NCBI GenBank assembly: GCA_035565615.1
Contig: DATMSB010000071.1
Coordinates: 3,512-67,511 of the forward strand
DNA from: Vulgatibacter sp035565615
GTDB lineage: Bacteria > Myxococcota > Myxococcia > Myxococcales > Vulgatibacteraceae
Length of the DNA: 64,000 nucleotides
Direction of reading: 5' to 3'
Shown: positions 28,205 through 37,208 of the stretch, one piece after another
Layout: each line of letters opens with the position of its first letter
Numbering within the stretch: position 1 is the first letter of the stretch
Notes under the pieces: generated by a model
What the model was told of the DNA's origin: nothing
What the model saw: the letters and a program-made list of their open reading frames with translations, nothing else
Database searches by the model: none
Program-made: the position numbers and the translations under genes

Positions 28205-28585
28205 TCACTCGTTCCCCGGGAAGGCGATCGTGCTGAGGAGCGCCAGGGCCGACTGCCGCGAGTCGAGCCGGGTGTGCTGCACCACGATGGGGACGTCCGA
28301 CTCGATCACGCTCGAGTAGTCGGTGCCCAGGGGGATCGGCTCGGGATCCTCGAGGTCGTCGAAGCGCACGTGGGCCGTGCGCCGCGGCCCCACCGTGAGG
28401 CGGTAGGGGCCTGCCGGCTCCCGGTCCGAGAAGAAGACGCGGATCTCCACGTGGGCCGGCTGGTCGCCGGGGTTGAGCAGGCACGCCGTCTCGTGGCTCT
28501 TGAAGGCGCGTCCCTCTCCGTGGCTGGTCGCCGGGATGTAGCCCTCGGCGATCGCCCAGGTCTTTCGTCCGATCGAGGGTCTCAT
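28205..28585 (-). CDS. Anabaena sensory rhodopsin transducer (ASRT) family protein
   Basis: A 126-residue protein. From memory of the family, it strongly resembles the Anabaena sensory rhodopsin transducer over its full length: SIGRKTWAIAEGYIPA, SHETACLLNPGD, HVEIRVFFSD, GPYRLTVGPRRTAHVRF, IVVQHTRLDSRQSALALLST. In Anabaena the protein is a tetramer that couples a photoreceptor to gene control. Homologues also occur without rhodopsin, where a small-molecule-binding or DNA-related role has been suggested. No rhodopsin gene is in this window. It is divergent from the MscS gene; no ribosome site is clear before the ATG. Confidence 0.88.
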   Translation of the reverse strand: MRPSIGRKTWAIAEGYIPATSHGEGRAFKSHETACLLNPGDQPAHVEIRVFFSDREPAGPYRLTVGPRRTAHVRFDDLEDPEPIPLGTDYSSVIESDVPIVVQHTRLDSRQSALALLSTIAFPGNE

Positions 28586-28685
28586 CGTCCAAGCATGTCC
28601 ACGGCGATCGGAGGCGGGCAGGGTTCTATCCGGCGGAAAGAACTGTTAGATCCTGCACCCGACCTCGTGGACGGATGAAGGAGTG

Positions 28686-29984
28686 ATGGTCGAGACCGTT
28701 CTCACATGGCTTCGCGCGAGCCCGGGCGCCCACGCGGCGGCCGGGTTCCTCGTCCTCTTCTCGATCGCCTGGCTGGTGTGGCTGGTGACCCGCAAGGCGA
28801 TCCTGCGGGCGGTCGCCGCCGTGATCCGGCGCAGCCCCTCCACCTGGGACGACGCGTTCCTCGAGCGCAACGTCTTCGGGCGCCTCGCCGCCGCACTGCC
28901 CGCCGTCGTCGTCCACCAGGGCCTGGCGTTCATGCCCGCGCTCCCGGAGCAGGCGTCTTCGCTCGCCGGCCGCCTCGCGGTGGCCTGGATCTGCGTGGTC
29001 ATCGCCCACGCGCTCTCCGCCGCCTTGATGGCGGCCAACGACGTCTACACCCGCTACCCCGCGGCCAAGGATCGGCCGATCAAGGGGTTGCTCCAGGTGA
29101 TCTCGGTGGTCGGGTGGCTGGCCGCCGCCATCTTCGCCGTCGCCGCCCTCGTCGATCGCTCGCCGATGCTGCTCCTCAGCGGCCTGGGCGCGCTCACGGC
29201 GATCGCCATGCTCGTCTTCCGCGACAGCCTGCTGTCGTTCGTGGCGGGCGTCCAGATCACCACCAACAACCTCATCCGCGTGGGCGACTGGATCGAGATG
29301 CCGCAGTTCAACGCGGACGGCGACGTCATCGACATCGCGCTCAACTCCATCCAGGTGCGCAACTGGGACAAGACCATCACGGTCATCCCCACCCACAAGT
29401 TCCTGGAGCACTCCTTCAAGAACTGGCGGGGCATGCAGGAGAGCGGCGGGCGGCGGATCAAGCGCTCCATCTTCATCGACCTGTCCACGATCCGCTTCCT
29501 CGCCGACGAGGAGGTCGATCGCTTCGGCCGCTTCTTCCTGCTGCAGGACTACATCGCCCGCAAGAAGGCCGAGCTCGAGGAGCACAACCGCGCCGTCGCC
29601 GCCGACCCCGGCCTGGTGGCCAACGTCCGCCGCCTCACCAACGTGGGGACCTTGCGGGCCTACGTCACCGCGTACCTGCGCCAGCACCCCGGCATCCACC
29701 AGGAGATGACCTTCCTGGTGCGGCAGCTCCAGCCCACCCCGGAGGGCCTCCCCCTCGAGATCTACGTCTTCACCAACGACGTCCGCTGGGCGGTGTACGA
29801 GGGGATCCAGGCCGACATCTTCGATCACATCCTCGCGATGGCGCCCGAGTTCGGCCTGCGCGTCTTCCAGAACCCGTCGGGCCACGACTTCGCCGAGGGG
29901 CTGCGCCGCGATCCCGACGAGCGCCACGAGAACGTGGCCGTCGCGGCGAAGGGGCAGGCGTCCTCCCTCCTCGGCGGCGGCTGA
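28686..29984 (+). CDS. MscS-family mechanosensitive channel of YbdG type
   Basis: A 432-residue inner-membrane channel protein. About five membrane helices come first (residues 15-180), followed by the MscS pore-lining and beta domain. The segments NLIRVGDWIEMPQFNADGD and VIPTHKFLEHSFKNWRGM are characteristic of E. coli YbdG (MscM). It would open under membrane tension during osmotic downshock. ATG 28686 overlaps a three-codon frame (ATGAAGGAGTGATG), and the AAGGAG is only two bases from this ATG, so translation may depend on reinitiation. GTG 28683 is a less likely start. Confidence 0.9.
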   Translation: MVETVLTWLRASPGAHAAAGFLVLFSIAWLVWLVTRKAILRAVAAVIRRSPSTWDDAFLERNVFGRLAAALPAVVVHQGLAFMPALPEQASSLAGRLAVAWICVVIAHALSAALMAANDVYTRYPAAKDRPIKGLLQVISVVGWLAAAIFAVAALVDRSPMLLLSGLGALTAIAMLVFRDSLLSFVAGVQITTNNLIRVGDWIEMPQFNADGDVIDIALNSIQVRNWDKTITVIPTHKFLEHSFKNWRGMQESGGRRIKRSIFIDLSTIRFLADEEVDRFGRFFLLQDYIARKKAELEEHNRAVAADPGLVANVRRLTNVGTLRAYVTAYLRQHPGIHQEMTFLVRQLQPTPEGLPLEIYVFTNDVRWAVYEGIQADIFDHILAMAPEFGLRVFQNPSGHDFAEGLRRDPDERHENVAVAAKGQASSLLGGG

Positions 29985-30062
29985 TCCGCGCGGCCCCCTG
30001 CAGGGCCTGCCCGGCCGCGCCCTCCGCGCATACCTTCCCACGGACACGCGGGAGGGAGCGGA

Positions 30063-31022
30063 ATGGACGAGTCATCCCAGGCGGAGAGCGGGGCACCCGT
30101 CGCGGAGCACGAAGGCCCCGTCACGCCTGGCGTGGTCGACGCCGTCGCCGCCAACCGGGCGCTGTCGGGCCCGCTGCCCAACCAGGCGATCCACTGGCAC
30201 GACCTCGGCTTCTCCGTCCTCCCGGAGGAGGGCGGCGAGGCGTCGTCCCGCTCCCGCCTCGAGCGCGCCGTCCGGCGGCTCGCGCGCTCCTTCGTCGACG
30301 CCAACCGCATGGCCTCCCACCGGCTGAACCTGGCGTGCGAGGCGCGCTTCGGCAGGGTCGACGGCAGCACGCACTTCGGCGCCCACCTGGATCGCGCGCT
30401 CCGCCCGGGGCTCCGCGTGGTCGATCTGGGGGGCGGCAAGCACCCCGCGATCTCCGTGGAGACCAAGGCGCGGCTCGGCCTCCACGTGGTGGGCGTCGAC
30501 GTCTCCTCCGAGGAGCTTCGCCTCGCGCCGGAGGGCGCCTACGATCGCGCCGTGGTCGCCGACGCCACCCGCTTCTGCGAGCCGGGCACGGCCGATCTGG
30601 TCATCGCCCAGGCCCTCGCCGAGCACGTCCGCGACACCGGCGAGCTCTGGCATCGCATCCACGAATGCCTCGTCCCCGGGGGGCGGGCGCTCGTCTTCAT
30701 CCCGAACGGCCGCGCGATCTTCGCGAGGCTGAACCGGGTGCTGCCCGAGGACACCAAGCGGTGGCTGCTCTACCGCCTCTACCCGGGGGCGGCGCACTAC
30801 CAGGGCTTCCCCGCCTACTACGACCGGTGCTCGCCGACCGAGACCCTCCGCCTCCTCGCCGCGGTCGGCTTCCGCGACGTCACCATGCAGCCGTACTACA
30901 GCTCCAACTACTTCTCGTTCTTCTACCCGGCGCACCTGCTCGAGGTGGCCCTGCAGCTCGCCGCCAAGGCGCTCGATCGGGACGACGCTTGCGAGAGCTT
31001 CGTCGTCGAAGCCGTGAAGTGA
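30063..31022 (+). CDS. Class I SAM-dependent methyltransferase
   Basis: A 319-residue protein. The first about 110 residues are low complexity and then basic; a Rossmann-type methyltransferase domain starts with motif I VVDLGGGKHP (residues about 120-129). Motif II/post-I acidic residue is in VVGVDVSSEEL. LVPGGRALVFIPNGR is the typical strand 5 region. The substrate is unknown; overall it resembles methyltransferases of cell-envelope glycan or small-molecule clusters. GGGAGCGG precedes the ATG. It appears to be transcribed alone. Confidence 0.83.
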   Translation: MDESSQAESGAPVAEHEGPVTPGVVDAVAANRALSGPLPNQAIHWHDLGFSVLPEEGGEASSRSRLERAVRRLARSFVDANRMASHRLNLACEARFGRVDGSTHFGAHLDRALRPGLRVVDLGGGKHPAISVETKARLGLHVVGVDVSSEELRLAPEGAYDRAVVADATRFCEPGTADLVIAQALAEHVRDTGELWHRIHECLVPGGRALVFIPNGRAIFARLNRVLPEDTKRWLLYRLYPGAAHYQGFPAYYDRCSPTETLRLLAAVGFRDVTMQPYYSSNYFSFFYPAHLLEVALQLAAKALDRDDACESFVVEAVK

Positions 31023-31156
31023 CGGGCCTCCGCCCCCTGCCGCCGGCGTGCCCGGCCGGATCGGCATCGCCGTCCCGGGCGCCCGTCGATCCACGCCGCC
31101 GGCCCGCTCCGCCTCGGCGGAGGGAGTGCGCGCGAAACGGGGCCGGTCGTCGTTCT

Positions 31157-31435
31157 TCAGCGCCGGACGGCGAAGGTGGCGAACTCGCCGGAAGCGGCGC
31201 CCCACCGCGCCTGCACGTCGTCGACCCGGGCGGCGGGCGGGCCGCGGCGGCACCACTCGACGAGCGCGTCGAGGGCGGCGCGCGGGCCCTCGGCGACCGC
31301 CTCCACCGAGCCGTCGGCGACGTTGCGGACCCAGCCAACCAGCCCCAGGCGCCGGGCCTCGTCGGCGCAGCTCGCCCGGTAGAACACGCCCTGCACCCGC
31401 CCGGTGATGCGCAGCTCGACCCGCTCGGCGCTCAC
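31157..31435 (-). CDS. acyP: Acylphosphatase
   Basis: A 92-residue acylphosphatase that hydrolyses acyl phosphates to carboxylate and phosphate. The signature GRVQGVFYR carries the catalytic Arg, and GWVRNVADGSVEA has the catalytic Asn; length is typical. The GTG start overlaps the ligA stop by four bases (GTGA), so it is translated by coupling to ligA. Confidence 0.94.
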   Translation of the reverse strand: MSAERVELRITGRVQGVFYRASCADEARRLGLVGWVRNVADGSVEAVAEGPRAALDALVEWCRRGPPAARVDDVQARWGAASGEFATFAVRR

Positions 31436-33687
31436 GGCTCCGCCTCCTCGCCCAGCATCTCCAGGAACTTCGCCTCGTCCAGGATGGGGATGCCGAGCTC
31501 CTGCGCCTTGCGCAGCTTGGTCGTCGGCCCCTTCTCCTCGCCGGCGACGAGGTAGTCGGTCTTCTTGGTGACGGAGCCCGTGGTCTTGCCGCCCGCCCGC
31601 TCGATCCGCTCCTTGGCCTCTTCGCGATCGAAGCGGGTGAGGGTGCCGGTGAGGACCACCGTCTTGCCCGCCAAGGGGCCCGCCTCCGCCGCTGCCTCGG
31701 AGGCGGGCGCCTCGGGGATCGGCTCGACCCCCGCGGAGAAGAGGTGCTCGATGACCCGCTGGTTCTCCTCGGCGTGGAAGAAGGCGGTGACCGCCTTGGC
31801 ACGCTCCGGCCCGAAGCCCGGGAGCTTCTCGATCTCCTCTTCGCTGGCGGTGTAGAGCGCGCGCACGTCGGGATAGCGGGAGGCGAGCGTCTTGCTCATG
31901 GTCTCGCTGACCAGGTGGATGCCGAGCGCGTTGTAGAAGCTGCGCAGGCGGCAGCGCTTGCTCTTCTCGATCCCCTCGAGCAGGTTGTCGACGACCTTGC
32001 CGCGGAGCGGATAGACCTTGTCGCCTACGATGCGCTCGAGCTTCGAGAAGTCCTCGGCCCGCAGGTCGTAGAGATCGCCGAAGTCCTTCACCAGCCCCTT
32101 GGCGACGAGCTGCCCGGCGATCTCCTCGCCCAGGCCCTCGATGTCCATGGCGCGGCGGCTCGCGAAGTGGATGAGCCGCCCCTCGAGCTGCGCCGGGCAG
32201 GCGGCGTTGAGGCAGCGCCACGCCGCCTTGTCCTCCTCGCGGAAGACCTCGCTCTGGCACGACGGGCACCTCGTCGGGAACCGGTATTCTCGCTCCGCGC
32301 CGGTGCGCACCTCGGTCACCACCTTCACGATCTCGGGGATCACGTCGCCGGCGCGGCGCACCACCACCCGATCGCCCTCGCGCACGTCCTTGCGGCGCAG
32401 CTCGTCCTCGTTGTGCAGGGTGGCGCGGGAGACGACCACGCCGCCGACGTGCACGGGCTCGAGGAAGGCCACCGGCGTGAGGATCCCGGTGCGACCCACC
32501 TGCACGTCGATCTTCTCCACGCGGGTGGTCTCCTCCTCGGGCGGGAACTTGTAGGCCACGGCCCAGCGGGGGCTGCGCGCCACCGCGCCGAGCTCGCGGC
32601 GCAGCCCGTCGTCGTCGATCTTCACGACCACGCCGTCCACGAGGTAGGGGAGCTCGCCGCGCCGCGCGAGGAGGCGGGCGCAGTAGGCCTTGGCCTCCTC
32701 GATCCCGTTCGCGCGGGCGTCCTCTCCCGAGAGCCGGAAGTCGAGGGTCTCCAGCCAGTGGAGGCGCTCGCCGTGCGAGGCGAAGGTCCCGTCCTCCCAC
32801 GCGACCTCGTAGGGGTAGAAGGAGAGGGGGCGGTTGGCGGTGATCCGCGGATCGAGCTGGCGCAGGGAGCCGGCGGCGGCGTTGCGCGGGTTGGCGAAGA
32901 GCTTGGGCAGCGCCCGGCGGCCCGCCTTCGGATCGGCCTCGCGCCTCTTCAGCTCCGCCTGTCGGGCCTCCTCCTGCCGGCGGTTGAGGGCCTCGAAGTC
33001 CTTGCGGAGCATGACGACCTCGCCGCGCACCTCGAGGCGGCCGGGGATCTCCTTCGCGAGCTTGAGGGGGATCGATTGGACGGTGCGCAGGTTCGGCGTG
33101 ATGTCCTCGCCCACCTCGCCATCCCCCCGGGTGGCGCCTCGCACGAAGACGCCGTCCTCGTACACGAGCTCCACCGCCACTCCGTCGAACTTCGGCTCGC
33201 AGAAGAACGGAAACGGCGCGCCGCCGTCCTCCTCGTCGAGGATCCATCGGTGAAAACGGGGGTCGAGCGCGCTTTCCTTCTCGGGGCCGTCCCCCTTGGG
33301 CGCGGCCTTCCCCTTCTTCTCGTTCTCCTTCAGCCGGCGCAGGCCGCGGCCGTCCTTGGCGTCGAGGAAGTTGCGCATCCGGGTGTCGAAGTCGTCGAGG
33401 TCCTCCTCGACGAAGACGTTGGCGAGCGAGAGCATCGGCACCCGATGCCTGACCTTTTCGAAGCCTTCGGCGGGTGCGCCGCCGACGCGCTGGGTCGGCG
33501 AATGCGGCGTGACGAGGTCGGGATGGGCCGCCTCGAGGGCCTCGAGCTCGCGGAAGAGGGCGTCGTAGGCGGCGTCGGAGATCACCGGCTCGTCGAGGAC
33601 GTAGTAGCGCCGGTCGTGTTCCCGGATCTCGGCGCGCAGCTCTTCGATCCGCTGCGCCGCTGCGGTCTTGGAGGATGGTTTCGGCAT
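31432..33687 (-). CDS. ligA: NAD-dependent DNA ligase
   Basis: A 751-residue ligase that seals nicks in DNA using NAD. Domains in order: Ia (HDRRYYV...DAAYDAL), adenylation domain with the KxDG motif in CEPKFDGVAVEL (Lys166), OB fold, a four-Cys zinc finger (CPSC...CLNAACPAQ), helix-hairpin-helix repeats and a C-terminal BRCT domain (GKTVVLTGTLTRFDREEAKE). An extra segment of about 45 residues (about 111-155, Lys/Glu-rich) lies between domain Ia and the adenylation motif; it makes this protein longer than the usual about 670. The ATG at 33687 fits the family. It is divergent from rho. Confidence 0.96.
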   Translation of the reverse strand: MPKPSSKTAAAQRIEELRAEIREHDRRYYVLDEPVISDAAYDALFRELEALEAAHPDLVTPHSPTQRVGGAPAEGFEKVRHRVPMLSLANVFVEEDLDDFDTRMRNFLDAKDGRGLRRLKENEKKGKAAPKGDGPEKESALDPRFHRWILDEEDGGAPFPFFCEPKFDGVAVELVYEDGVFVRGATRGDGEVGEDITPNLRTVQSIPLKLAKEIPGRLEVRGEVVMLRKDFEALNRRQEEARQAELKRREADPKAGRRALPKLFANPRNAAAGSLRQLDPRITANRPLSFYPYEVAWEDGTFASHGERLHWLETLDFRLSGEDARANGIEEAKAYCARLLARRGELPYLVDGVVVKIDDDGLRRELGAVARSPRWAVAYKFPPEEETTRVEKIDVQVGRTGILTPVAFLEPVHVGGVVVSRATLHNEDELRRKDVREGDRVVVRRAGDVIPEIVKVVTEVRTGAEREYRFPTRCPSCQSEVFREEDKAAWRCLNAACPAQLEGRLIHFASRRAMDIEGLGEEIAGQLVAKGLVKDFGDLYDLRAEDFSKLERIVGDKVYPLRGKVVDNLLEGIEKSKRCRLRSFYNALGIHLVSETMSKTLASRYPDVRALYTASEEEIEKLPGFGPERAKAVTAFFHAEENQRVIEHLFSAGVEPIPEAPASEAAAEAGPLAGKTVVLTGTLTRFDREEAKERIERAGGKTTGSVTKKTDYLVAGEEKGPTTKLRKAQELGIPILDEAKFLEMLGEEAEP

Positions 33688-33733
33688 CGGCCGCGCAACC
33701 TACACCACGGCCGCTCCGGGTGCATCCGCCACC

Positions 33734-33761
33734 TTGACAGCCGCCTTTTGGCGGCTATAGG
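33734..33761 (+). promoter_or_regulatory. rho promoter whose spacer is a perfect hairpin
   Basis: TTGACA and TATAGG are 16 bases apart. The spacer itself, GCCGCCTTTTGGCGGC, is a perfect inverted repeat that exactly fills the gap (33740-33755). The predicted start near 33768 gives a leader of about 150 bases before rho. Confidence 0.65.
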
Positions 33762-33916
33762 TTTCGTTCGGCTTCCGGCCAAATCCCACCAACATCCGTC
33801 GAACCTCCGCTGCGTCTTCGCGGGGGAGCGATCCTCCACAGGTCGAACGACGTCGCCAGCTCGCCCAGTCACGCGACCCGCCCGAGCAGCGCACCGACAC
33901 CAAGAGACGATTCCAA
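33762..33916 (+). promoter_or_regulatory. rho leader, C-rich and little structured
   Basis: About 150 bases between the promoter and GTG. It is rich in C and poor in long inverted repeats, as expected of a Rho-binding (rut-like) leader. E. coli rho is autoregulated by premature termination in its leader; the same is inferred here, not shown. Confidence 0.35.
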
Positions 33917-35596
33917 GTGTCCGATACCTCTTCCGACAGCCCTGCACGGGCGCCGCGTGGCCGCAAGACCGCTGCCGCAGCCGAGCCCGAGACCTCCGTC
34001 CCGGATTCCGAGCCCACCGAGGCGAAGAGCAAGCCGGCGCCCACCCGCGCCAAGCGGGGAGGCGCCCGCGCCGCGCGCGCCCCGGCGACGGAAGCGGCGG
34101 AGGAGCAGGTGGTGAAGGAGCCCTCCGAGGAGGCCCGCATGGAGCCAGAGGCAGCCGCCGCGCCGGCGCCCGTGCGAGGCGAGATCCCGTCGCCGGCGAC
34201 CACCACCGCCACCTCCAGGCGCGGCAGGGAGAGAGGGCGCAGGGGCAGGGGCGAGCGGCAGGCACCCAAGCCGCCCATCTTCGACATCGAGGAGGATCTC
34301 GAGAGCCTCGCCGCCGCCGAGCTCGAGCCCGGCGCGGAGGAGGTGGTCATCAACCTCTCCGAGCTCAAGCGCCTCAAGACCGCCCAGCTCGCGCACATGG
34401 CCCAGGACCTCGGCGTCGAGGGATCGGGCGGCATGCGCAAGCAGGATCTGATCTTCGAGATCCTGCAGGCGCAGGCGGTGAAGCGTGGGCGGGTCTACGG
34501 GGAGGGGACGCTGGAGGTGCTCCCCGACGGCTTCGGCTTCCTCCGCTCGCCCGACTTCTCCTACCTGCCGGGGCCGGACGACATCTACGTGTCGCCCTCG
34601 CAGATCCGCCGCTTCGGCCTGCGCACCGGCGACTCGATCAGCGGCCAGGTGCGCCAGCCCAAGGACGGCGAGCGGTACTTCGCGCTGCTGAAGGTCGAGT
34701 CGATCAACTTCGGCCCGCCCGAAGAGAACGCGCAGAAGGTCCTCTTCGACAACCTCACGCCGCTCTACCCGAACGAGAAGCTCACCCTCGAGCACGATCC
34801 CACGGAGATGACCACGCGGATCATCGACCTGCTGGTTCCGATCGGGAAGGGCCAGCGCTGCCTGATCGTGGCGCCGCCCCGGGCCGGCAAGACCGTGCTC
34901 CTCCAGAACATGGCCCACGCCATCACCACGAACCATCCGGAGGTGCACCTCATCGTGCTGCTCATCGACGAGCGGCCCGAGGAGGTCACCGACATGGAGC
35001 GGAGCGTGAAGGGAGAGGTGATCTCCTCCACCTTCGACGAGCCCGCGACCCGCCACGTGGCGGTGGCCGAGATGGTGATCGAGAAGGCGAAGCGGCTCAC
35101 CGAAGGCGGCAAGGACGTGGTGATCCTGCTCGACTCGATCACCCGCCTGGCCCGCGCCTACAACGCGGTGGTGCCTGCCTCCGGCAAAATCCTCTCCGGC
35201 GGCGTGGACTCCAACGCCCTCCACAAGCCGAAGCGGTTCTTCGGGGCGGCCCGCAACATCGAGGAGGGGGGCTCGCTCACCATCATCGGCACCGCGCTCG
35301 TCGACACCGGCTCCCGCATGGACGAGGTGATCTTCGAGGAGTTCAAGGGGACGGGCAACTCGGAGATCGTCCTGGACCGCAAGCTGATGGAGAAGCGGAT
35401 CTTCCCCACCCTCGACATCAACAAGTCGGGCACGCGCAAGGAGGAGCTGCTCATGGATCAGATGACCCTGAACCGGGTCTGGATCCTGCGCCAGCTCCTG
35501 CATCCGCTCTCCACGATCGACTCCATGGAGTTCCTGCTCTCGAAGATGCGAGGCACCGCCTCCAACATGGAATTCCTCGATTCCATGGGACGTTGA
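33917..35596 (+). CDS. rho: Transcription termination factor Rho
   Basis: A 559-residue RNA-dependent ATPase that ends transcription at Rho-dependent sites. The first about 135 residues form a low-complexity Ala/Pro/Glu/Arg extension (RRGRERGRRGRGERQ) absent from E. coli Rho. Then come the N-terminal helical domain (LSELKRLKTAQLAHMAQDL), the RNA-binding OB fold (GFGFLRSPDFSYLPG), the P-loop APPRAGKT and the Q/R loops. Such extensions in other bacteria bind RNA or alter termination. The start is GTG at 33917. rpmE follows from its own promoter, which overlaps the rho stop. Confidence 0.96.
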   Translation: MSDTSSDSPARAPRGRKTAAAAEPETSVPDSEPTEAKSKPAPTRAKRGGARAARAPATEAAEEQVVKEPSEEARMEPEAAAAPAPVRGEIPSPATTTATSRRGRERGRRGRGERQAPKPPIFDIEEDLESLAAAELEPGAEEVVINLSELKRLKTAQLAHMAQDLGVEGSGGMRKQDLIFEILQAQAVKRGRVYGEGTLEVLPDGFGFLRSPDFSYLPGPDDIYVSPSQIRRFGLRTGDSISGQVRQPKDGERYFALLKVESINFGPPEENAQKVLFDNLTPLYPNEKLTLEHDPTEMTTRIIDLLVPIGKGQRCLIVAPPRAGKTVLLQNMAHAITTNHPEVHLIVLLIDERPEEVTDMERSVKGEVISSTFDEPATRHVAVAEMVIEKAKRLTEGGKDVVILLDSITRLARAYNAVVPASGKILSGGVDSNALHKPKRFFGAARNIEEGGSLTIIGTALVDTGSRMDEVIFEEFKGTGNSEIVLDRKLMEKRIFPTLDINKSGTRKEELLMDQMTLNRVWILRQLLHPLSTIDSMEFLLSKMRGTASNMEFLDSMGR

Positions 35597-35621
35597 CGTT
35601 CGTCGGCGCGTCGTGCATAAG
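35593..35621 (+). promoter_or_regulatory. rpmE promoter overlapping the rho stop codon
   Basis: TTGACG and CATAAG are 17 bases apart. The rho stop codon TGA lies inside the -35 hexamer. The predicted start near 35628 gives a leader of about 65 bases. Confidence 0.6.
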
Positions 35622-35692
35622 CCGTCATCCGCCCCCGGACCACTGGCGCATGGGGCGCCGGTGCAAGCGTTTGGGCGACTTCGGAGAAGAGC

Positions 35693-35899
35693 ATGAAGGA
35701 AGGCATCCACCCGGAATACAAGGAATCGACCATCACCTGCTCGTGCGGTGCGACCTACGAGACGCACTCCACCCGAGGGGACTTCCAGGTCGAGGTCTGC
35801 TCCGCCTGCCACCCGTTCTACACGGGCACGCAGAAGCTGATCGACACCCAGGGCCGCGTGGAGCGGTTCCGGAACAAGTACGCCAAGAAGAAGGCCTGA
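35693..35899 (+). CDS. rpmE: 50S ribosomal protein L31, zinc-binding form
   Basis: A 68-residue ribosomal protein. Zinc ligands CSCG and CSACHP show it is the zinc-containing type rather than the zinc-independent paralogue made under zinc limitation. MKEGIHPEY and FYTGTQKLIDTQGRVERF are family signatures. Its position after rho and before a DUF1385 gene is a common bacterial order. Confidence 0.97.
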   Translation: MKEGIHPEYKESTITCSCGATYETHSTRGDFQVEVCSACHPFYTGTQKLIDTQGRVERFRNKYAKKKA

Positions 35900-36126
35900 A
35901 GGCGCCTGGCCTGCCTCTTCGGACGCGAGCGCCCGAGGCGTTCCGCCATGTTTCTCGGCGGAATCCCTCGGGCGTCGTCGTTTCGGGCGGGGGGAGGGGA
36001 TTGCGCGCCCGGCCCGGAGGTCGAAGGGATCGTCGGGGCGGTCTGGCATGATGGGGCCGCTCGCTTCCTCGACCGGCGGGGTGGCCACCCGGCGCCCGAC
36101 GAGGCCGAGGCGTTTGGAGGACGTTC

Positions 36127-37173
36127 GTGAAGAAGATCCCGTGGAGGCGATGGAGCCGAATGCTCCCCTTGCTGCTCGCCGACGCCACCAGGCCCTACAT
36201 CGGCGGGCAGGCGGTCCTCGAGGGCGTGATGATGCGCTCGCCCGGTAGCTTCGTGGTGGCGGTGCGAAGGCCCGACGGCGGGATCGCCGTCCGCGCCGAG
36301 CCCTGGGACAACTTCTTCACCCGACACGCGGTCTTCCGCCTGCCGCTCCTGCGCGGCGCGGTGGTGCTGATCGAGAGCCTCTGGAACGGCTTCGCGGCGC
36401 TCGGCTTCTCGGCGGAGCACGCGGCCCCCGAGGAGGAGAAGGGCAAGCCGCAGGAGAAGCCCTCGGGGCTGGCCATCGGCGGCACCCTCGCCCTCTCGCT
36501 GGCCTTCGGGCTGGGGCTCTTCGTCGGCGTGCCGCACCTCCTCACCTGGGGGATCGGCCAGGCGCTCGGGCACCCGCTCGACACCACCCAGTTCGCCTTC
36601 CACGCGGTGGACGGGGTGCTGCGCCTCGGTATCTTCCTGGCGTACCTGGGGCTGATCTCCCGGATCCCGGACATCCGGCGGGTGTTCCAGTTCCACGGCG
36701 CCGAGCACAAGGCGATCTGGGCCTACGAGAAGGGCACCGCGCTGACGGTGGACGACGCGGCGGCGCAGACCACCCTGCACCCGCGCTGCGGCACCAGCTT
36801 CCTCCTGCTGGTGGTCGGCGTGTCGATCGTGCTCTTCGCCACGGTTTTCCCGATGCTGCCGCGGATGGCGGAGGGCGACTTCGCCAACAACCTCCTGTTG
36901 CTCGCGGTGAAGCTGCCGCTGATGATCCCCGTCGCGGGCGTGTCCTACGAGATCCAGCGCCTCTCCGCCCGCCGGCCGAACGATCGCGTCCTCCGGGCGC
37001 TGACCGCCCCCGGGCTGTGGCTGCAGCGGATCACCACCAAGGAGCCCACCCGCGATCAGCTCGAGATCGCCGTGCTCGCCATGCGCCGGTGCATCGCCTA
37101 CGAGGAGGGGCGCCTCGAGGAGCGGGGCGTGACCCTGTACCGGGACTTCGAGGGGGCGATCGCGATCCCCTGA
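36127..37173 (+). CDS. DUF1385 family membrane protein
   Basis: A 348-residue membrane protein. The motif GGQAVLEGVMMRSPG and the later FHGAEHKAIWAYE are diagnostic of DUF1385 (YqhQ-like). About four membrane helices lie at residues 60-80, 110-140, 170-190 and 225-265. The conserved His/Glu residues suggest metal binding, but no reaction is known. The GTG at 36127 has GGAGG six bases upstream. In many genomes it sits between rpmE and prfA; here prfA does not follow, and a terminator ends the unit. Confidence 0.9.
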   Translation: MKKIPWRRWSRMLPLLLADATRPYIGGQAVLEGVMMRSPGSFVVAVRRPDGGIAVRAEPWDNFFTRHAVFRLPLLRGAVVLIESLWNGFAALGFSAEHAAPEEEKGKPQEKPSGLAIGGTLALSLAFGLGLFVGVPHLLTWGIGQALGHPLDTTQFAFHAVDGVLRLGIFLAYLGLISRIPDIRRVFQFHGAEHKAIWAYEKGTALTVDDAAAQTTLHPRCGTSFLLLVVGVSIVLFATVFPMLPRMAEGDFANNLLLLAVKLPLMIPVAGVSYEIQRLSARRPNDRVLRALTAPGLWLQRITTKEPTRDQLEIAVLAMRRCIAYEEGRLEERGVTLYRDFEGAIAIP

Positions 37174-37208
37174 GGACGGCCCGGGGCAGGGTAGCCCCTC
37201 GATCGAGA

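Noticed and set aside
31744..36051. A 1435-codon open frame spanning ligA and rho
   Set aside because: It crosses two certain genes in other frames and has no domain content.
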